A DNA stretch of 7,224 nucleotides from Chloroflexota bacterium (lineage in GTDB: Bacteria > Chloroflexota > Dehalococcoidia > JACQGW01). The stretch covers positions 1-7,224 of the forward strand of contig JACQGW010000367.1 in assembly GCA_016199325.1 (NCBI GenBank), in the 5' to 3' direction. The translations under genes were made by a program, and so were the position numbers. The notes under the pieces were generated by a model. The model saw only the letters and a list, made by a program, of their open reading frames with translations, did no database searches and was not told where the DNA came from. Positions 1 to 6,237 of the stretch are shown piece after piece. Numbering within the stretch: position 1 is the stretch's first letter; the number at the start of each line of letters is the position of its first letter.

Positions 1-199
1 CGGTCATTCCCTACACTGGTTGCACGAAAAAAAGGCTAACGCTGCCTCAATCCAAGGAGCCGACCGGCGCAGAGCGCAACTGAGGGAAAGCTGAGAGGAT
101 GGACGCAACAGCGGGTCGTCCTGAGGTGATGGTCTGCTTTCTGCGGCGCATTCTCGACCGTCCGAGAAGGCCGACGGACATTCTTCGTGGAGGTGTACC
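1..199. other. Upstream non-coding region of the DUF5676 gene
   Basis: I see no convincing gene in this 199-base stretch; the open frame crossing it on the minus strand has no family resemblance. It holds a perfect 6-bp inverted repeat at 151-168 and a strong ribosome binding site (GGAGGTG at 189-195) for the gene starting at 200. No well-spaced -35/-10 pair stands out, so the promoter may lie upstream of the window or depend on an activator or alternative sigma factor. Confidence 0.5.
151..168. promoter_or_regulatory. Palindrome TTCTCG-N6-CGAGAA, candidate operator
   Basis: TTCTCG (151-156) and CGAGAA (163-168) are exact reverse complements separated by 6 bases, a dyad size typical of dimeric repressor or activator sites. 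It lies 32 bases before the start codon of the membrane protein at 200, in the 5' leader or near the promoter. No regulator gene is adjacent, so the assignment rests only on symmetry and position and could be chance. Confidence 0.25.
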
Positions 200-484
200 A
201 TGATCCGAGTTTTTCCCTTCGCCACCGCTCTGGCGGGAGTTTCGGCCGCTTTCTACGTGCTGTGCGCGGTGCTGGCGCTGCTGGCGCCGAGCTTCTTCCT
301 GGCGCTGTTCCAGACCTGGGTACACGGCCTGAACCTCAGCCTGCTCGCCGCGGGCGTTCCGCTCGTGACGCCGGCCGGGTTCGTCGTCGGACTGGTGACG
401 TTCACCCTGATCGCCTGGCTGTTTGGGGCCGTCTGGGGCGCGCTCTATAACGCCCTGGGCGAAGCGCGGGAGGTTCGCGCATGA
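200..484 (+). CDS. Small hydrophobic membrane protein, DUF5676-like
   Basis: A 94-residue protein made almost entirely of hydrophobic residues, with two likely membrane helices (about residues 6-32 and 56-84) joined by a segment containing a TWVHGLNL stretch. The second helix ends in a FGAVWGALYNAL motif, which resembles the C-terminal W-G-x-x-Y-N pattern of DUF5676 family membrane proteins. That family has no established biochemical role; members are often seen near heavy-metal handling genes. The ATG at 200 is preceded by GGAGGTG with a 4-5 base gap, which fixes the start. The stop overlaps an ATG (ATGA at 481-484), but the frame that begins there ends after 23 codons, so no downstream partner is evident. 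It faces the hydrogenase operon tail to tail and is probably unrelated to it. The gene call is firm; the family call is moderate. Confidence 0.75.
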   Translation: MIRVFPFATALAGVSAAFYVLCAVLALLAPSFFLALFQTWVHGLNLSLLAAGVPLVTPAGFVVGLVTFTLIAWLFGAVWGALYNALGEAREVRA

Positions 485-629
485 CGGCGACGGGCCTCGA
501 CCGGTGGGGCGCGTACTGCTGCCTCTGGAGGGCATGGGCTGCACCGCCGTGAGCGAGGGTTCGACTGGGGGGCCGCTGTGCGGTGTGCGAGGCCGTGAGA
601 TCGTGAACGCCTGGGCAACCTCGTCCCGG
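485..629. other. Convergent spacer between membrane protein and hydrogenase operon
   Basis: This 145-base region separates the ends of two convergent transcripts. An ATG inside the previous stop (481) opens a 23-codon frame ending at 552 with a Cys-Cys pair (GAYCCLW); it matches nothing I recognise. A 4-bp GC hairpin (CCGC-TGT-GCGG, 573-583) has no following T-run in either direction. I see no clear intrinsic terminator for either transcript. Confidence 0.4.
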
Positions 630-1121
630 TCATCGTCCTCGTCTCGCGACGGCGCGGCGCAAGCGGCCCACCACACGCTCGGCGGCTCTCAGGACTTCCG
701 GCGAAAGCCCCTCCCCGTGCGTGAAGCTCCGCCCGACGACGCCGTAGATCACCAGACGCCCCGGCAGCATGCCCAGCGCGCGGCCCAGCTCAACCGCCTC
801 TCCCAGGCCCAGCCCATGGCTGGAGAGGGCTCGCAGCCCGCCCCAAGGTTGCTGTCGGACTTCGAGCCGGACGATCGTGCCGGGCGCCACGTCGCCGTCC
901 ACCGCGTCGACGACGTAGGCCGCGTCCATTCCCTGCCAGGCGGCGAGCAGCGCCGTGCCGTCGCGGTCGTTCAGGACAACGGTTGCCACGCCGGCCCAGC
1001 CGGCCGCGGCGATCCGGCGGGCCACCCAGATGCCGACTCCGTCGTCGCCACGGTGTGCGTTCCCAACGCCGATGATGCAGACGAGGTTTCTGGTTTCTGG
1101 TTTCTGGTTTCTGGTTGCCAC
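630..1121 (-). CDS. [NiFe]-hydrogenase maturation protease (peptidase M52)
   Basis: A 163-residue M52-family endopeptidase, related to HybD/HyaD/HycI, which removes the C-terminal tail of the hydrogenase large subunit once nickel is inserted. The glycine-rich opening GVGNAHRGDDGVG (residues 18-30) carries the acidic nickel ligand (D27, where HybD has Glu16). VVDAVDGD (71-77) carries D72 and SSHGLGL (100-106) carries H102, matching HybD Asp62 and His93. Its place directly after hydA fits this job. Start: the only ATG/GTG/TTG between the upstream in-frame TAG (1164-1166) and the conserved core is the GTG at 1121, with GAGGAG four bases upstream (1126-1131). Both elements, and the first 12 residues (MATRNQKPETRN), come from repeat DNA rather than from a normal family N-terminus; conserved protein begins at about Leu13. 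Function is confident. The N-terminus is odd, and the repeat makes the frame potentially unstable. Confidence 0.9.
   Translation of the reverse strand: MATRNQKPETRNLVCIIGVGNAHRGDDGVGIWVARRIAAAGWAGVATVVLNDRDGTALLAAWQGMDAAYVVDAVDGDVAPGTIVRLEVRQQPWGGLRALSSHGLGLGEAVELGRALGMLPGRLVIYGVVGRSFTHGEGLSPEVLRAAERVVGRLRRAVARRGR
1085..1112. repeat. Four perfect GGTTTCT heptamers inside the protease gene
   Basis: Four uninterrupted copies of the 7-bp unit GGTTTCT (1085-1112) run directly into the GGTTG of a core repeat unit. On the minus strand they lie between the GTG start and the conserved part of the maturation protease and encode the 7-residue period QKPETRN. Related heptamers (AACCAGA, CCCCAAA, TTTGGGG) occur through 1151-1226 and at 3381-3452. 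Confidence 0.95.
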
Positions 1122-1140
1122 GATGCTCCTCGAACCACAA
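1113..1140 (+). repeat. Core repeat unit, copy A
   Basis: GGTTG, three variable bases, then CGATGCTCCTCGAACCA. It follows the heptamer array immediately. It is 22/25 identical to copy C near 3404-3432 (opposite orientation) and closely similar to copy B at 1173-1201. Read on the minus strand, this unit provides GAGGAG and the GTG start codon of the maturation protease. Confidence 0.85.
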
Positions 1141-1172
1141 GCCGTGAACGAGGTTTGGGGTCTCTAGTTTGG

Positions 1173-1201
1173 GGTTGCGCCGATACCCTCGAACCAGAAA
1201 C
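1173..1201 (+). repeat. Core repeat unit, copy B
   Basis: GGTTGCGCCGATACCCTCGAACCAGAAA, one base shorter than copy A within the core. Its last bases (AACCAGAAAC) pass into two inverted heptamers. It lies between the hydA stop and the protease start in the same orientation as copy A. Confidence 0.75.
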
Positions 1202-1243
1202 CAGAAACAACAAACCCCAAACCCCGGTCCGGCTGTTCGCCGG

Positions 1244-2545
1244 TTAGAGGTCCTCGACGTTCAGGCGCAGGAAGTGGGTCGAGCAGGAGATACAGGGGTC
1301 GTAGTTGCGGATGGCCTGCTCGCAGAGCAGCGTGGCGCGCTCTTTCGGCAGGCCGAGCACTCGGGGAGCGAAGTGCCAGAGATCGTCCTCGATCCGCTGC
1401 TGGTTCTGCGCCGTCGGCGGCACAATCCGGGCATCCTCGATGGAGCCGGCCTGATCGATCCGGTAGCGGTGGTACAGGATTCCCCGCGGCGCTTCGCTGG
1501 CTCCGTAGCCCACGCCCGCCCGCACCGGAGCCTCCACCCAGGGCCGGTCGGGCGGCTCGTAGCGGTCGACAATCGCCAGAGACTCGGCCAGCGCGTGGAC
1601 GACCTCGACGCTTCGCACGACGATGCTCTTGAAGGGGTTGCGCACGGGCGGTGCGATCCCCACGGCGCGGGCGACCTCCCTCGCCAGGGGCGAGAGCTGC
1701 TCGAAGTTGAGATTGAAGCGCGCCAGCGGCCCGACCAGGTAGCTGCTACGCTCCCGCACCGACGAGCGCAGGGCGGTGGAATAGTGTACCTGCTGCTCGA
1801 CGAAGAGGTCGTCGAACCGGTCGACGGGAGCGTCGATGCCCCGGCTGGAGACGATGCGTCCGTCCACGATGGCGTACTCGTCGGCGTGGCGGAGAGCGAC
1901 GAACTCGTAGTCCTCCTCGAAGTCCGGGAACTCGAACCCCGCCACCCAGCGCGCCATCTCCTGCGCGATCGCCAGCGCCTGGCGCAGCGGGTCCCGCATC
2001 TCCTCCAGGGCTTGCCGGCGCGGCGCCGAGTAGAAGCCGCCGACGCGGACGTTGATGGGGTGGATCGGCCGCCCGCCGATCAGCGCCATCAACTGATTGC
2101 CCGTCTTCTTGAGCTGGAGCGCCTGGCGCACGATCTCCGGGTGGTCCCTGGCCATGTCGACGACGCTGTCGTAGCCCAGGAAGTCCGGCGCGTGCAGCAG
2201 CGCCACGTGGAGCGTGTGGCTTTCGATCCATTCGCCGTAGTAGAGGAGCCGGCGCAACAGACGGATCTCCGGGGAGACCGCCAGGCCCAGCAGGTTCTCC
2301 ATCGCATTGCAGGCGCTCGTCTGGTAGGCCACCGGGCAGATGCCGCAGATCCGCGCGGTGATGTCGGGCGCCTCGGCGTACTGTCGTCCCCGCAAGAAGG
2401 CCTCGAAGAAGCGCGGCGGCTCGTAGATGACCAGCCGGATCTCCTGGGGCTGCCCATCGCGCGCCTTGATGAACAGCGCGCCCTCGCCCTCGACGCGGGT
2501 GAGCGCGTCAACCTTGATGGTCAGCGTGCGTGGCTGCTGTGGCAT
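1244..2545 (-). CDS. hydA: Group 3b [NiFe]-hydrogenase large (alpha) subunit
   Basis: A 433-residue catalytic subunit that holds the Ni-Fe(CN)2CO site where H2 is split or formed. The N-terminal L1 region has RVEGEG (17-22) and [14 protein letters not shown] (65-78), with cysteine ligands C67 and C70. [13 protein letters not shown] (158-170) is the usual family signature. The L2 motif DPCISCSTH (416-424) supplies C418 and C421. Only nine residues (FLRLNVEDL) follow H424, the expected cleavage point for the M52 protease encoded next. The sequence resembles archaeal sulfhydrogenase HydA more than membrane uptake enzymes, and there is no membrane anchor. I chose the ATG at 2545 because AAGGAGG lies 12 bases upstream. 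A GTG at 2554 and an ATG at 2578 are in-frame alternatives; the longer N-terminus looks basic and non-family. It overlaps the end of hydD by 38 bases, consistent with translational coupling. The product is cytosolic. Confidence 0.95.
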   Translation of the reverse strand: MPQQPRTLTIKVDALTRVEGEGALFIKARDGQPQEIRLVIYEPPRFFEAFLRGRQYAEAPDITARICGICPVAYQTSACNAMENLLGLAVSPEIRLLRRLLYYGEWIESHTLHVALLHAPDFLGYDSVVDMARDHPEIVRQALQLKKTGNQLMALIGGRPIHPINVRVGGFYSAPRRQALEEMRDPLRQALAIAQEMARWVAGFEFPDFEEDYEFVALRHADEYAIVDGRIVSSRGIDAPVDRFDDLFVEQQVHYSTALRSSVRERSSYLVGPLARFNLNFEQLSPLAREVARAVGIAPPVRNPFKSIVVRSVEVVHALAESLAIVDRYEPPDRPWVEAPVRAGVGYGASEAPRGILYHRYRIDQAGSIEDARIVPPTAQNQQRIEDDLWHFAPRVLGLPKERATLLCEQAIRNYDPCISCSTHFLRLNVEDL

Positions 2546-3320
2546 ACCGCTCACTCGCCTCCTTGAACGCGGGTGCATAGGCGTGGAAGGTGCGGTACAG
2601 ACGCACCAGGCTCTCGGGTGCCACCCCCAGCAGGTGAAACCAGGCGCTCAAGCTCGCCATATTGGGCGTTGCCATCGGGCCGAAGCAGCCGTAGCAGCCG
2701 CGGCGATAGCTCGGACAGAGCACGCCGCAGCCCACCCGGGTGACCGGCCCCATGCAGGGCGTTCCCTCGGCCACCATGACGCAGACGATGCCCCTGCGCT
2801 TGCAGTCGATACACAGGCTGTGGCCGGGGACGTTCGGGCGGCGTCCGCTCAGGAAGGCCGTGATCAGCTCGAGGAGCTGCGCCTTGCTGGGCGAGCAGCC
2901 CGGCAGCTCGAAGTCCACCGGCACGTACGCCGACGTGGGCAGCGAACGCTCCAGCGTGCGAATGTGCTCCGGCGAGGCGTAGACCACCTCCATGAAGTCC
3001 CGCACGGAGGCGAAGTTCCGGAGGGCCTGGATCCCGCCGGCCGTCGCGCAGGCGCCCATAGCAACCAGGAACGTGCTCTGGCGCCGGATCTCCCGAATCC
3101 GGTCTGCGTCGTGGGGCGTCGTGATGCTCCCCTCGACAATCGAGAGGGCATAGGGGCCCCGGACCATCGCCCGGGACGCCTCGACGAAGTAGGCGATCTC
3201 GATCGAGCCGGCGATGGCCAGCAGCTCGTCCTCGCAGTCGAGCAGTGTCAACTGGCAGCCATCACAACTGGCGAACTTCCACACCGCCAGCTTCGGCTTT
3301 CGGCGGCTTCTGTCTGACAT
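2508..3320 (-). CDS. hydD: Group 3b [NiFe]-hydrogenase small (delta) subunit
   Basis: A 270-residue Fe-S subunit that passes electrons from the NiFe site toward HydB/HydG. The proximal cluster ligands appear in order: SCDGCQ (C19, C22), GACATAGG (C91) and LPGCSP (C142). A second cysteine-rich section holds C170, C173, C180, C189, C198, C202, C209 and C212, enough for the medial and distal [4Fe-4S] clusters. There is no twin-arginine signal peptide, which agrees with a soluble cytosolic enzyme rather than a periplasmic uptake hydrogenase. The length matches group 3b small subunits. The ATG at 3320 has an AGGGAG ribosome binding site (3330-3335) at about 9 bases. Unlike the other early junctions in the operon, it is separated from hydG by 184 bases filled with a palindromic repeat element. 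The gene is intact. Confidence 0.94.
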   Translation of the reverse strand: MSDRSRRKPKLAVWKFASCDGCQLTLLDCEDELLAIAGSIEIAYFVEASRAMVRGPYALSIVEGSITTPHDADRIREIRRQSTFLVAMGACATAGGIQALRNFASVRDFMEVVYASPEHIRTLERSLPTSAYVPVDFELPGCSPSKAQLLELITAFLSGRRPNVPGHSLCIDCKRRGIVCVMVAEGTPCMGPVTRVGCGVLCPSYRRGCYGCFGPMATPNMASLSAWFHLLGVAPESLVRLYRTFHAYAPAFKEASERYATAATHADHQG

Positions 3321-3329
3321 CGAGGGTCA

Positions 3330-3335
3330 CTCCCT
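3330..3335 (-). promoter_or_regulatory. Ribosome binding site of hydD
   Basis: AGGGAG on the minus strand, about 9 bases before the ATG at 3320. It lies just outside the palindromic repeat (3344-3498), so hydD keeps its own translation signal despite the insertion. Confidence 0.7.
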
Positions 3336-3343
3336 TGAGAGAC

Positions 3344-3498
3344 GAAACGAACCGCAGAGGCGCAGAGAACGCAGAGATGGGTTTCTTGGTTTGTGGTCTC
3401 GAGTTTCTGGTTCGAGAAGCATCGTCCCAACCACAAACCATGAACCAGAAACCATTGACCTCGTTCTCTGCGTCCTCCGCGCCTCTGCGGTTTCGTTC
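3344..3498. repeat. Large palindromic element between hydG and hydD
   Basis: The two ends are an inverted repeat of about 33 bases (3344-3376 and 3466-3498) matching at 28 positions. Each holds CCGCAGAGGCGC followed by a variant of AGAGAACGCAGAG. Between them lie permuted GGTTTGTGGT and GTTTCTGGTT words in both orientations and one inverted core unit (3404-3432). It fills nearly all of the hydG-hydD gap and ends 6 bases from the hydG stop. GCAGAGGCGCAGAG-type inverted repeats are, as I recall, scattered through many environmental bacterial genomes. No transposase is present, so a non-autonomous MITE-like or REP-like element is the best description. In RNA it would form a long hairpin. Confidence 0.85.
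3404..3432 (-). repeat. Core repeat unit, copy C (inverted)
   Basis: On the minus strand this reads GGTTGGGACGATGCTTCTCG followed by AACCAGAAA. It matches copy A at 22 of 25 core positions. It sits at the centre of the palindromic element between hydG and hydD, showing that both repeat-filled gaps in the operon contain the same family. Confidence 0.8.
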
Positions 3499-3504
3499 GG
3501 CACT

Positions 3505-4359
3505 TCATATCTCCCGCGTCTCGAAGAGCAATGCGATACGGTGATACGGGAACACCGGGCCGTCCTTGCAGATGAAGTACGGGCCGTACTGGCAGTGGCC
3601 GCAGAAGCCCATCGCGCACTTCATGTTGCGTTCCATCGACAGGTAGATGTGGTGATCGTGTACGCCCCGCTTCTCCAGCTCGAGTCGGGTGAAGTGCATC
3701 ATGATCTCGGGACCGCAGAGCATCGCGACGGTGTTGGCCGGATCGAAGCGTTTCTCGACCTGGGCGAGCAGGGCCGGCACCACCCCAATGTTGCCGTGCC
3801 AGTCCGTGTCGGCTGCGTCGACGGTGACCAGGGTGTCGAGGTCGAAGCGCCCCCGCCACTGTGCCAGATCACGCCGGTAGAGCTGATCGGCCGGGGTTCG
3901 CGTGCCGTACAGCACGACGACGCGCCGGTACGCCGCCCGGTGGGCCAGGATGTGCAGAATGGCGGGGCGCAGCGGCGCCAGGCCCAGGCCGCCGGCCACG
4001 ACGAGCACATCCCGCCCCTTCGCCTCCTCCAGCGGCCAGCCGCGTCCGAACGGGCCGCGGACGTCCACCCGATCGCCTGCGTCGAGCGACGTCAGAGCGC
4101 GTGTCACCGCGCCGACGGCGCGAATCGTCTGCGCCAGGACCTCCGGCCGTTGCGCCGAGCCGCTGATGGAGATCGGCACCTCGCCAACGCCCGAGATACC
4201 GATCATGGTGAACTGGCCCGGCTGAAATGGGAAACGGTCGCCGTTCGGCGGGCGCAACTGGAGCGTCAGCGTGTCGCCGGTCTCGCGCCGCCGGCCGATC
4301 ACCTGGAACGCCGCCGGCAGATAGGGGTTGGCGACCGGCGCGGCGGCTTCCGACCTCAT
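3505..4359 (-). CDS. hydG: Group 3b hydrogenase diaphorase (gamma) subunit, FAD/NAD(P)-binding
   Basis: A 284-residue ferredoxin-NADP+ reductase-type flavoprotein that exchanges electrons between the Fe-S chain and NAD(P)(H). Residues 12-110 form the FAD-binding barrel, with PGQF (47-50) and the flavin motif VPISIS (61-66). The nucleotide-binding half begins with [13 protein letters not shown] (120-132) and includes CGPEIM (215-220). The C-terminal tail has four cysteines, C248, C253, C256 and C264, in a [10 protein letters not shown]...C pattern, which should bind a [2Fe-2S] cluster as in dihydroorotate dehydrogenase PyrK. The ATG at 4359 has an ideal AGGAGG (4367-4372) seven bases upstream and overlaps the preceding stop by 4 bases (ATGA). 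A longer open frame reaching 4578 lies in the shadow of the upstream gene and lacks family sequence. It is similar in length to the Pyrococcus HydG subunit. Confidence 0.94.
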   Translation of the reverse strand: MRSEAAAPVANPYLPAAFQVIGRRRETGDTLTLQLRPPNGDRFPFQPGQFTMIGISGVGEVPISISGSAQRPEVLAQTIRAVGAVTRALTSLDAGDRVDVRGPFGRGWPLEEAKGRDVLVVAGGLGLAPLRPAILHILAHRAAYRRVVVLYGTRTPADQLYRRDLAQWRGRFDLDTLVTVDAADTDWHGNIGVVPALLAQVEKRFDPANTVAMLCGPEIMMHFTRLELEKRGVHDHHIYLSMERNMKCAMGFCGHCQYGPYFICKDGPVFPYHRIALLFETREI

Positions 4360-4835
4360 CGGGCGGCCTCCTTGGGCGGCCCGTAGACGTCGAGCAGTTG
4401 GAGGCGGGTCGCCTTCAGCCGCCCGGCGACGACGGCCAGGAGCTTGCGCGTCAGTTGGAGCCCCAGGCAGCATTCCCGGTCGAACAGCGCCCGCAGCCGC
4501 TCGCCGTTCAGCGCCACGGCCGTCGTCGGCTCCAGCGCCCGAACGTCGAACTCCCAGCGACTGGGCGCCAGCATCCACGACCAGCCGACCGCGCTGCCGG
4601 CTCCGGCCGTTTGCAGCCGCCGTACGCCCCGGTCCGGCAGGAAGAGCTCGATGGCCACAAGGCCGTCGGCGATGAGGAAGAACGTCGTCGCCGGCCGTCC
4701 CTCCTGGATGATCAGCTCGTCGGGCTGGTACCGCTTGATGGTCGCCAGGTCGGCGAGGGCGCGGCGATCCTCGTCGCTCAAGTCGGACGTAAACGGATGC
4801 TCAACCAGGAGATCCCAGACCGAACGCTCGCTCAC
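4356..4835 (-). CDS. Stand-alone cyclic-nucleotide-binding-fold protein in the hydrogenase operon
   Basis: A 159-residue protein with one CRP-like cyclic-nucleotide-binding beta-roll (about residues 8-125) and a C-terminal helix, but no helix-turn-helix DNA-binding domain. [29 protein letters not shown] (36-64) is the typical first half of the roll. The phosphate-binding cassette region (78-102) reads [12 protein letters not shown] followed by [11 protein letters not shown]: the usual Glu of the GE pair is Trp85 and the residue after the conserved Arg (R93) is Trp, so ordinary cAMP binding is doubtful. The gene sits between hydB and hydG with GTGA and ATGA 4-base overlaps on both sides, implying matched expression and a role with the enzyme, perhaps redox, ligand sensing or assembly. 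The GTG start at 4835 has GGGAG upstream. Similar proteins are, as I recall, common at this position in bacterial 3b operons. The function is unknown. Confidence 0.85.
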   Translation of the reverse strand: MSERSVWDLLVEHPFTSDLSDEDRRALADLATIKRYQPDELIIQEGRPATTFFLIADGLVAIELFLPDRGVRRLQTAGAGSAVGWSWMLAPSRWEFDVRALEPTTAVALNGERLRALFDRECCLGLQLTRKLLAVVAGRLKATRLQLLDVYGPPKEAAR

Positions 4836-5986
4836 GGTGCGCTCTCCCTTCTCCGGTCGGTCGCGCGGATCGCCGCGGCCTCTTCGGTGATGTCGATGCC
4901 CACCGGGCACCAGGTGATGCACCGGCCGCAGCCCACGCAGCCGGACATCCCGAACTGGTCGATCCAGATGCCGAGCTTGTGGGTGAGCCACTGGCGATAG
5001 CGCGACCTGGCGCTCTGGCGGATCGGCTTGCCCGCGGTGTAGGTGAACTCGGTGGTGAAGCAGACGTCCATGCGCCGAACCCGCTCGACGACGGCCCCCG
5101 TCACGTCGGTCACCTCTTCCACCGTGAAACAGAAACAGGTCGGGCAGACCATGGTGCAGTTGCCGCAGGTCAGGCACCGGCGGATCACCTGGTCCCAGCG
5201 CGGGTGATCGAGATTGGCGTAGAGCAGATCCTTGATGCCCGCCGTCTCCAGTGTCCGGCCCATGTGCGCGGCCGTCTCCGAAACGACCCGTTCGGCCGAT
5301 TCGAGGTCCTCCGGCTGAGCCGGCCGGTGCGGAACGTCGCGCAGCACGGCCGCGCCCGCATCGGTGCCTACATCGACGACGAAGTCATGCCGGCCGGCCT
5401 CCAGGATCTCCGTCAGAGCCAGGTCGAACCCGAGCGTGGCCCGAGGACCGGTGCCCATCGACACGCAGAAGCAGGTGCCGGGAGTCGCGTAGCCGCAGTT
5501 GACGGCCACAACGAAGCTGTTCTCGCGGCGCGCCCGATAGAACGGGTCGACGTAGGGGCCTTCGGTGAAGATCTTGTCCTGAATGGCGATGGCGTGGAGA
5601 TCGCACGAGCGGACGCCGACGAACGCCCGCTTCGGGGGCTCCGCGACCGCCATCTCGAACCGGGTTTCGCCGCCGTCTCGTCGGGCGCGCCAGAGACGGA
5701 GGACCGATGGATGGAGGAACTGCTTCCAGGAGTGCTGGCCGACGCCGTAGCCGAAGACGGCCTCATCCTGCCGCCGCTTGAGGCGGTATCTGCCGCCGTC
5801 CTGCTCGTCGGTCCAGCCCACGGGGAGGTCGGCGGGCGAGGCCAGCTCGTCGTAGGCGATGGCCCCATCGCGGACCGTCGGCCCGGCAACCCGATACCCG
5901 CGTCGCTGAAGGGCGCTGAAGAGCGCCGGCAGCTCCCGGCGCTCGACGACGGCCCGGCCGCCCACCTGGAGGATTGGCTCCGGCAT
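4832..5986 (-). CDS. hydB: Group 3b hydrogenase Fe-S (beta) subunit
   Basis: A 384-residue iron-sulfur protein that wires the small subunit to HydG. The N-terminal ~250 residues are the HydB/anaerobic sulfite reductase A-like domain, including [15 protein letters not shown] (123-137) and the cysteine group C164, C172 and C174. Two ferredoxin motifs follow: C271-x2-C274-x2-C277-x3-C281-P, extended by C284 and C286, and C350-x2-C353-x2-C356-x3-C360-P, each binding a [4Fe-4S] cluster. This is the first gene of the operon. The ATG at 5986 has AGGAG (5996-6000) nine bases upstream; the open frame extends to 6133 but would cover the promoter. Its stop overlaps the GTG of the cyclic-nucleotide-fold gene (GTGA). 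Group 3b HydA/HydB enzymes can also reduce sulfur or polysulfide, which is known for the Pyrococcus enzyme and not shown here. Confidence 0.93.
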   Translation of the reverse strand: MPEPILQVGGRAVVERRELPALFSALQRRGYRVAGPTVRDGAIAYDELASPADLPVGWTDEQDGGRYRLKRRQDEAVFGYGVGQHSWKQFLHPSVLRLWRARRDGGETRFEMAVAEPPKRAFVGVRSCDLHAIAIQDKIFTEGPYVDPFYRARRENSFVVAVNCGYATPGTCFCVSMGTGPRATLGFDLALTEILEAGRHDFVVDVGTDAGAAVLRDVPHRPAQPEDLESAERVVSETAAHMGRTLETAGIKDLLYANLDHPRWDQVIRRCLTCGNCTMVCPTCFCFTVEEVTDVTGAVVERVRRMDVCFTTEFTYTAGKPIRQSARSRYRQWLTHKLGIWIDQFGMSGCVGCGRCITWCPVGIDITEEAAAIRATDRRRESAP

Positions 5987-6032
5987 CCTGATCGGCTCCT
6001 GTGCCTTCGGTCGGAGCAACCGACCTGGTTCA

Positions 6033-6063
6033 AGTATACCACGATCATGAGATCTGCTGTGAA
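6033..6063 (-). promoter_or_regulatory. Hydrogenase operon promoter, extended -10
   Basis: On the minus strand, TATACT (6038-6033) is preceded by TGG, giving an extended -10 of form TGnTATACT. A TTCACA hexamer (6063-6058) lies 19 bases upstream as a weak -35. Transcription would start near 6026, leaving about 40 bases of leader before hydB. The position, directly upstream of the first operon gene and outside any coding region, supports it. The spacing of 19 suggests a promoter that relies on its extended -10 or on an activator. Confidence 0.6.
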
Positions 6064-6075
6064 AACAGGTTTTCA
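6060..6075. promoter_or_regulatory. Palindrome TGAAAA-N4-TTTTCA over the hydB -35
   Basis: A perfect 16-bp dyad (TGAAAACAGGTTTTCA) covers and extends upstream of the predicted -35 of the hydrogenase promoter. Two 6-bp half-sites with a 4-base centre match the geometry of CRP/FNR-family sites, though not their exact consensus. It is the best operator candidate for the operon. A nearby CTGT-GAAA-ACAG (6057-6068) overlaps it. Confidence 0.4.
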
Positions 6076-6198
6076 TGCCCCGGTGGCGCCTGCCAGGGCA
6101 TGGACGACTCCTATGTAAACCCCAGTACGACAATCCTCGCCATCGGCGGCACGCTGGCCCAGTACCAGTACGACGGCGACGGCTGTAACCGCCGACCG

Positions 6199-6227
6199 TT
6201 GAGTCAGTCCTAAGAGTGGTGTAGAAT
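6199..6227 (+). promoter_or_regulatory. Promoter of the Ser/Thr kinase gene
   Basis: TTGAGT (6199-6204) and TAGAAT (6222-6227) are separated by exactly 17 bases, a good housekeeping-type promoter. Transcription would begin near 6234, giving a leader of about 50 bases that contains the three 10-bp repeats. It is divergent from the hydrogenase promoter about 160 bases away. Confidence 0.6.
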
Positions 6228-6237
6228 ACGCCACGTG

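Larger units (their letters stand above)
1100..1208. repeat. 17-bp perfect inverted repeat flanking the protease start
   Basis: Bases 1100-1116 (GTTTCTGGTTTCTGGTT) are the exact reverse complement of 1192-1208, with a 75-base loop. A second, imperfect pairing joins the TTTGGGG-rich stretch 1153-1177 with CAACAAACCCCAAACCCC at 1208-1225. The loop contains the GTG start and ribosome binding site of the protease gene, so a folded transcript could influence its translation or end transcription after hydA; that effect is inferred. Confidence 0.8.

Noticed and set aside
573..583. Intrinsic terminator between the convergent genes
   Set aside because: The stem is only 4 bp (CCGC-TGT-GCGG) and no T-run follows on either strand.
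445..633. 62-codon minus-strand frame whose ATG overlaps the protease stop (ATGA)
   Set aside because: The overlap looks like coupling, but the product is an Arg/Pro/Ser-rich sequence with no family resemblance and it runs into the end of the convergent membrane-protein gene.
1085..1230. CRISPR array
   Set aside because: The units are 7 bp and contiguous, with two diverged ~25-bp cores; there are no regular spacers or cas genes.
1169..2566. 465-codon open frame on the plus strand
   Set aside because: It is antisense to hydA, whose protein has clear NiFe motifs throughout. The plus-strand product is Arg/Asp/Val-rich without family features, as expected from a high-GC shadow.
3344..3498. Insertion sequence
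   Set aside because: The element has inverted ends but is only about 155 bp and encodes no transposase; I also see no clear target duplication.
4979..6118. 379-codon open frame on the plus strand
   Set aside because: It is antisense to hydB, which has two ferredoxin motifs and a proper ribosome binding site; the antisense frame has no recognisable domain.
6100..6213. Short plus-strand frame containing TILAIGGTLAQYQYDGDG, recalling the GGTIA motif of asparaginases
   Set aside because: It is only about 37 codons long, lacks a good ribosome binding site, overlaps the divergent promoters and has none of the other asparaginase motifs; probably chance or at most a tiny relic.
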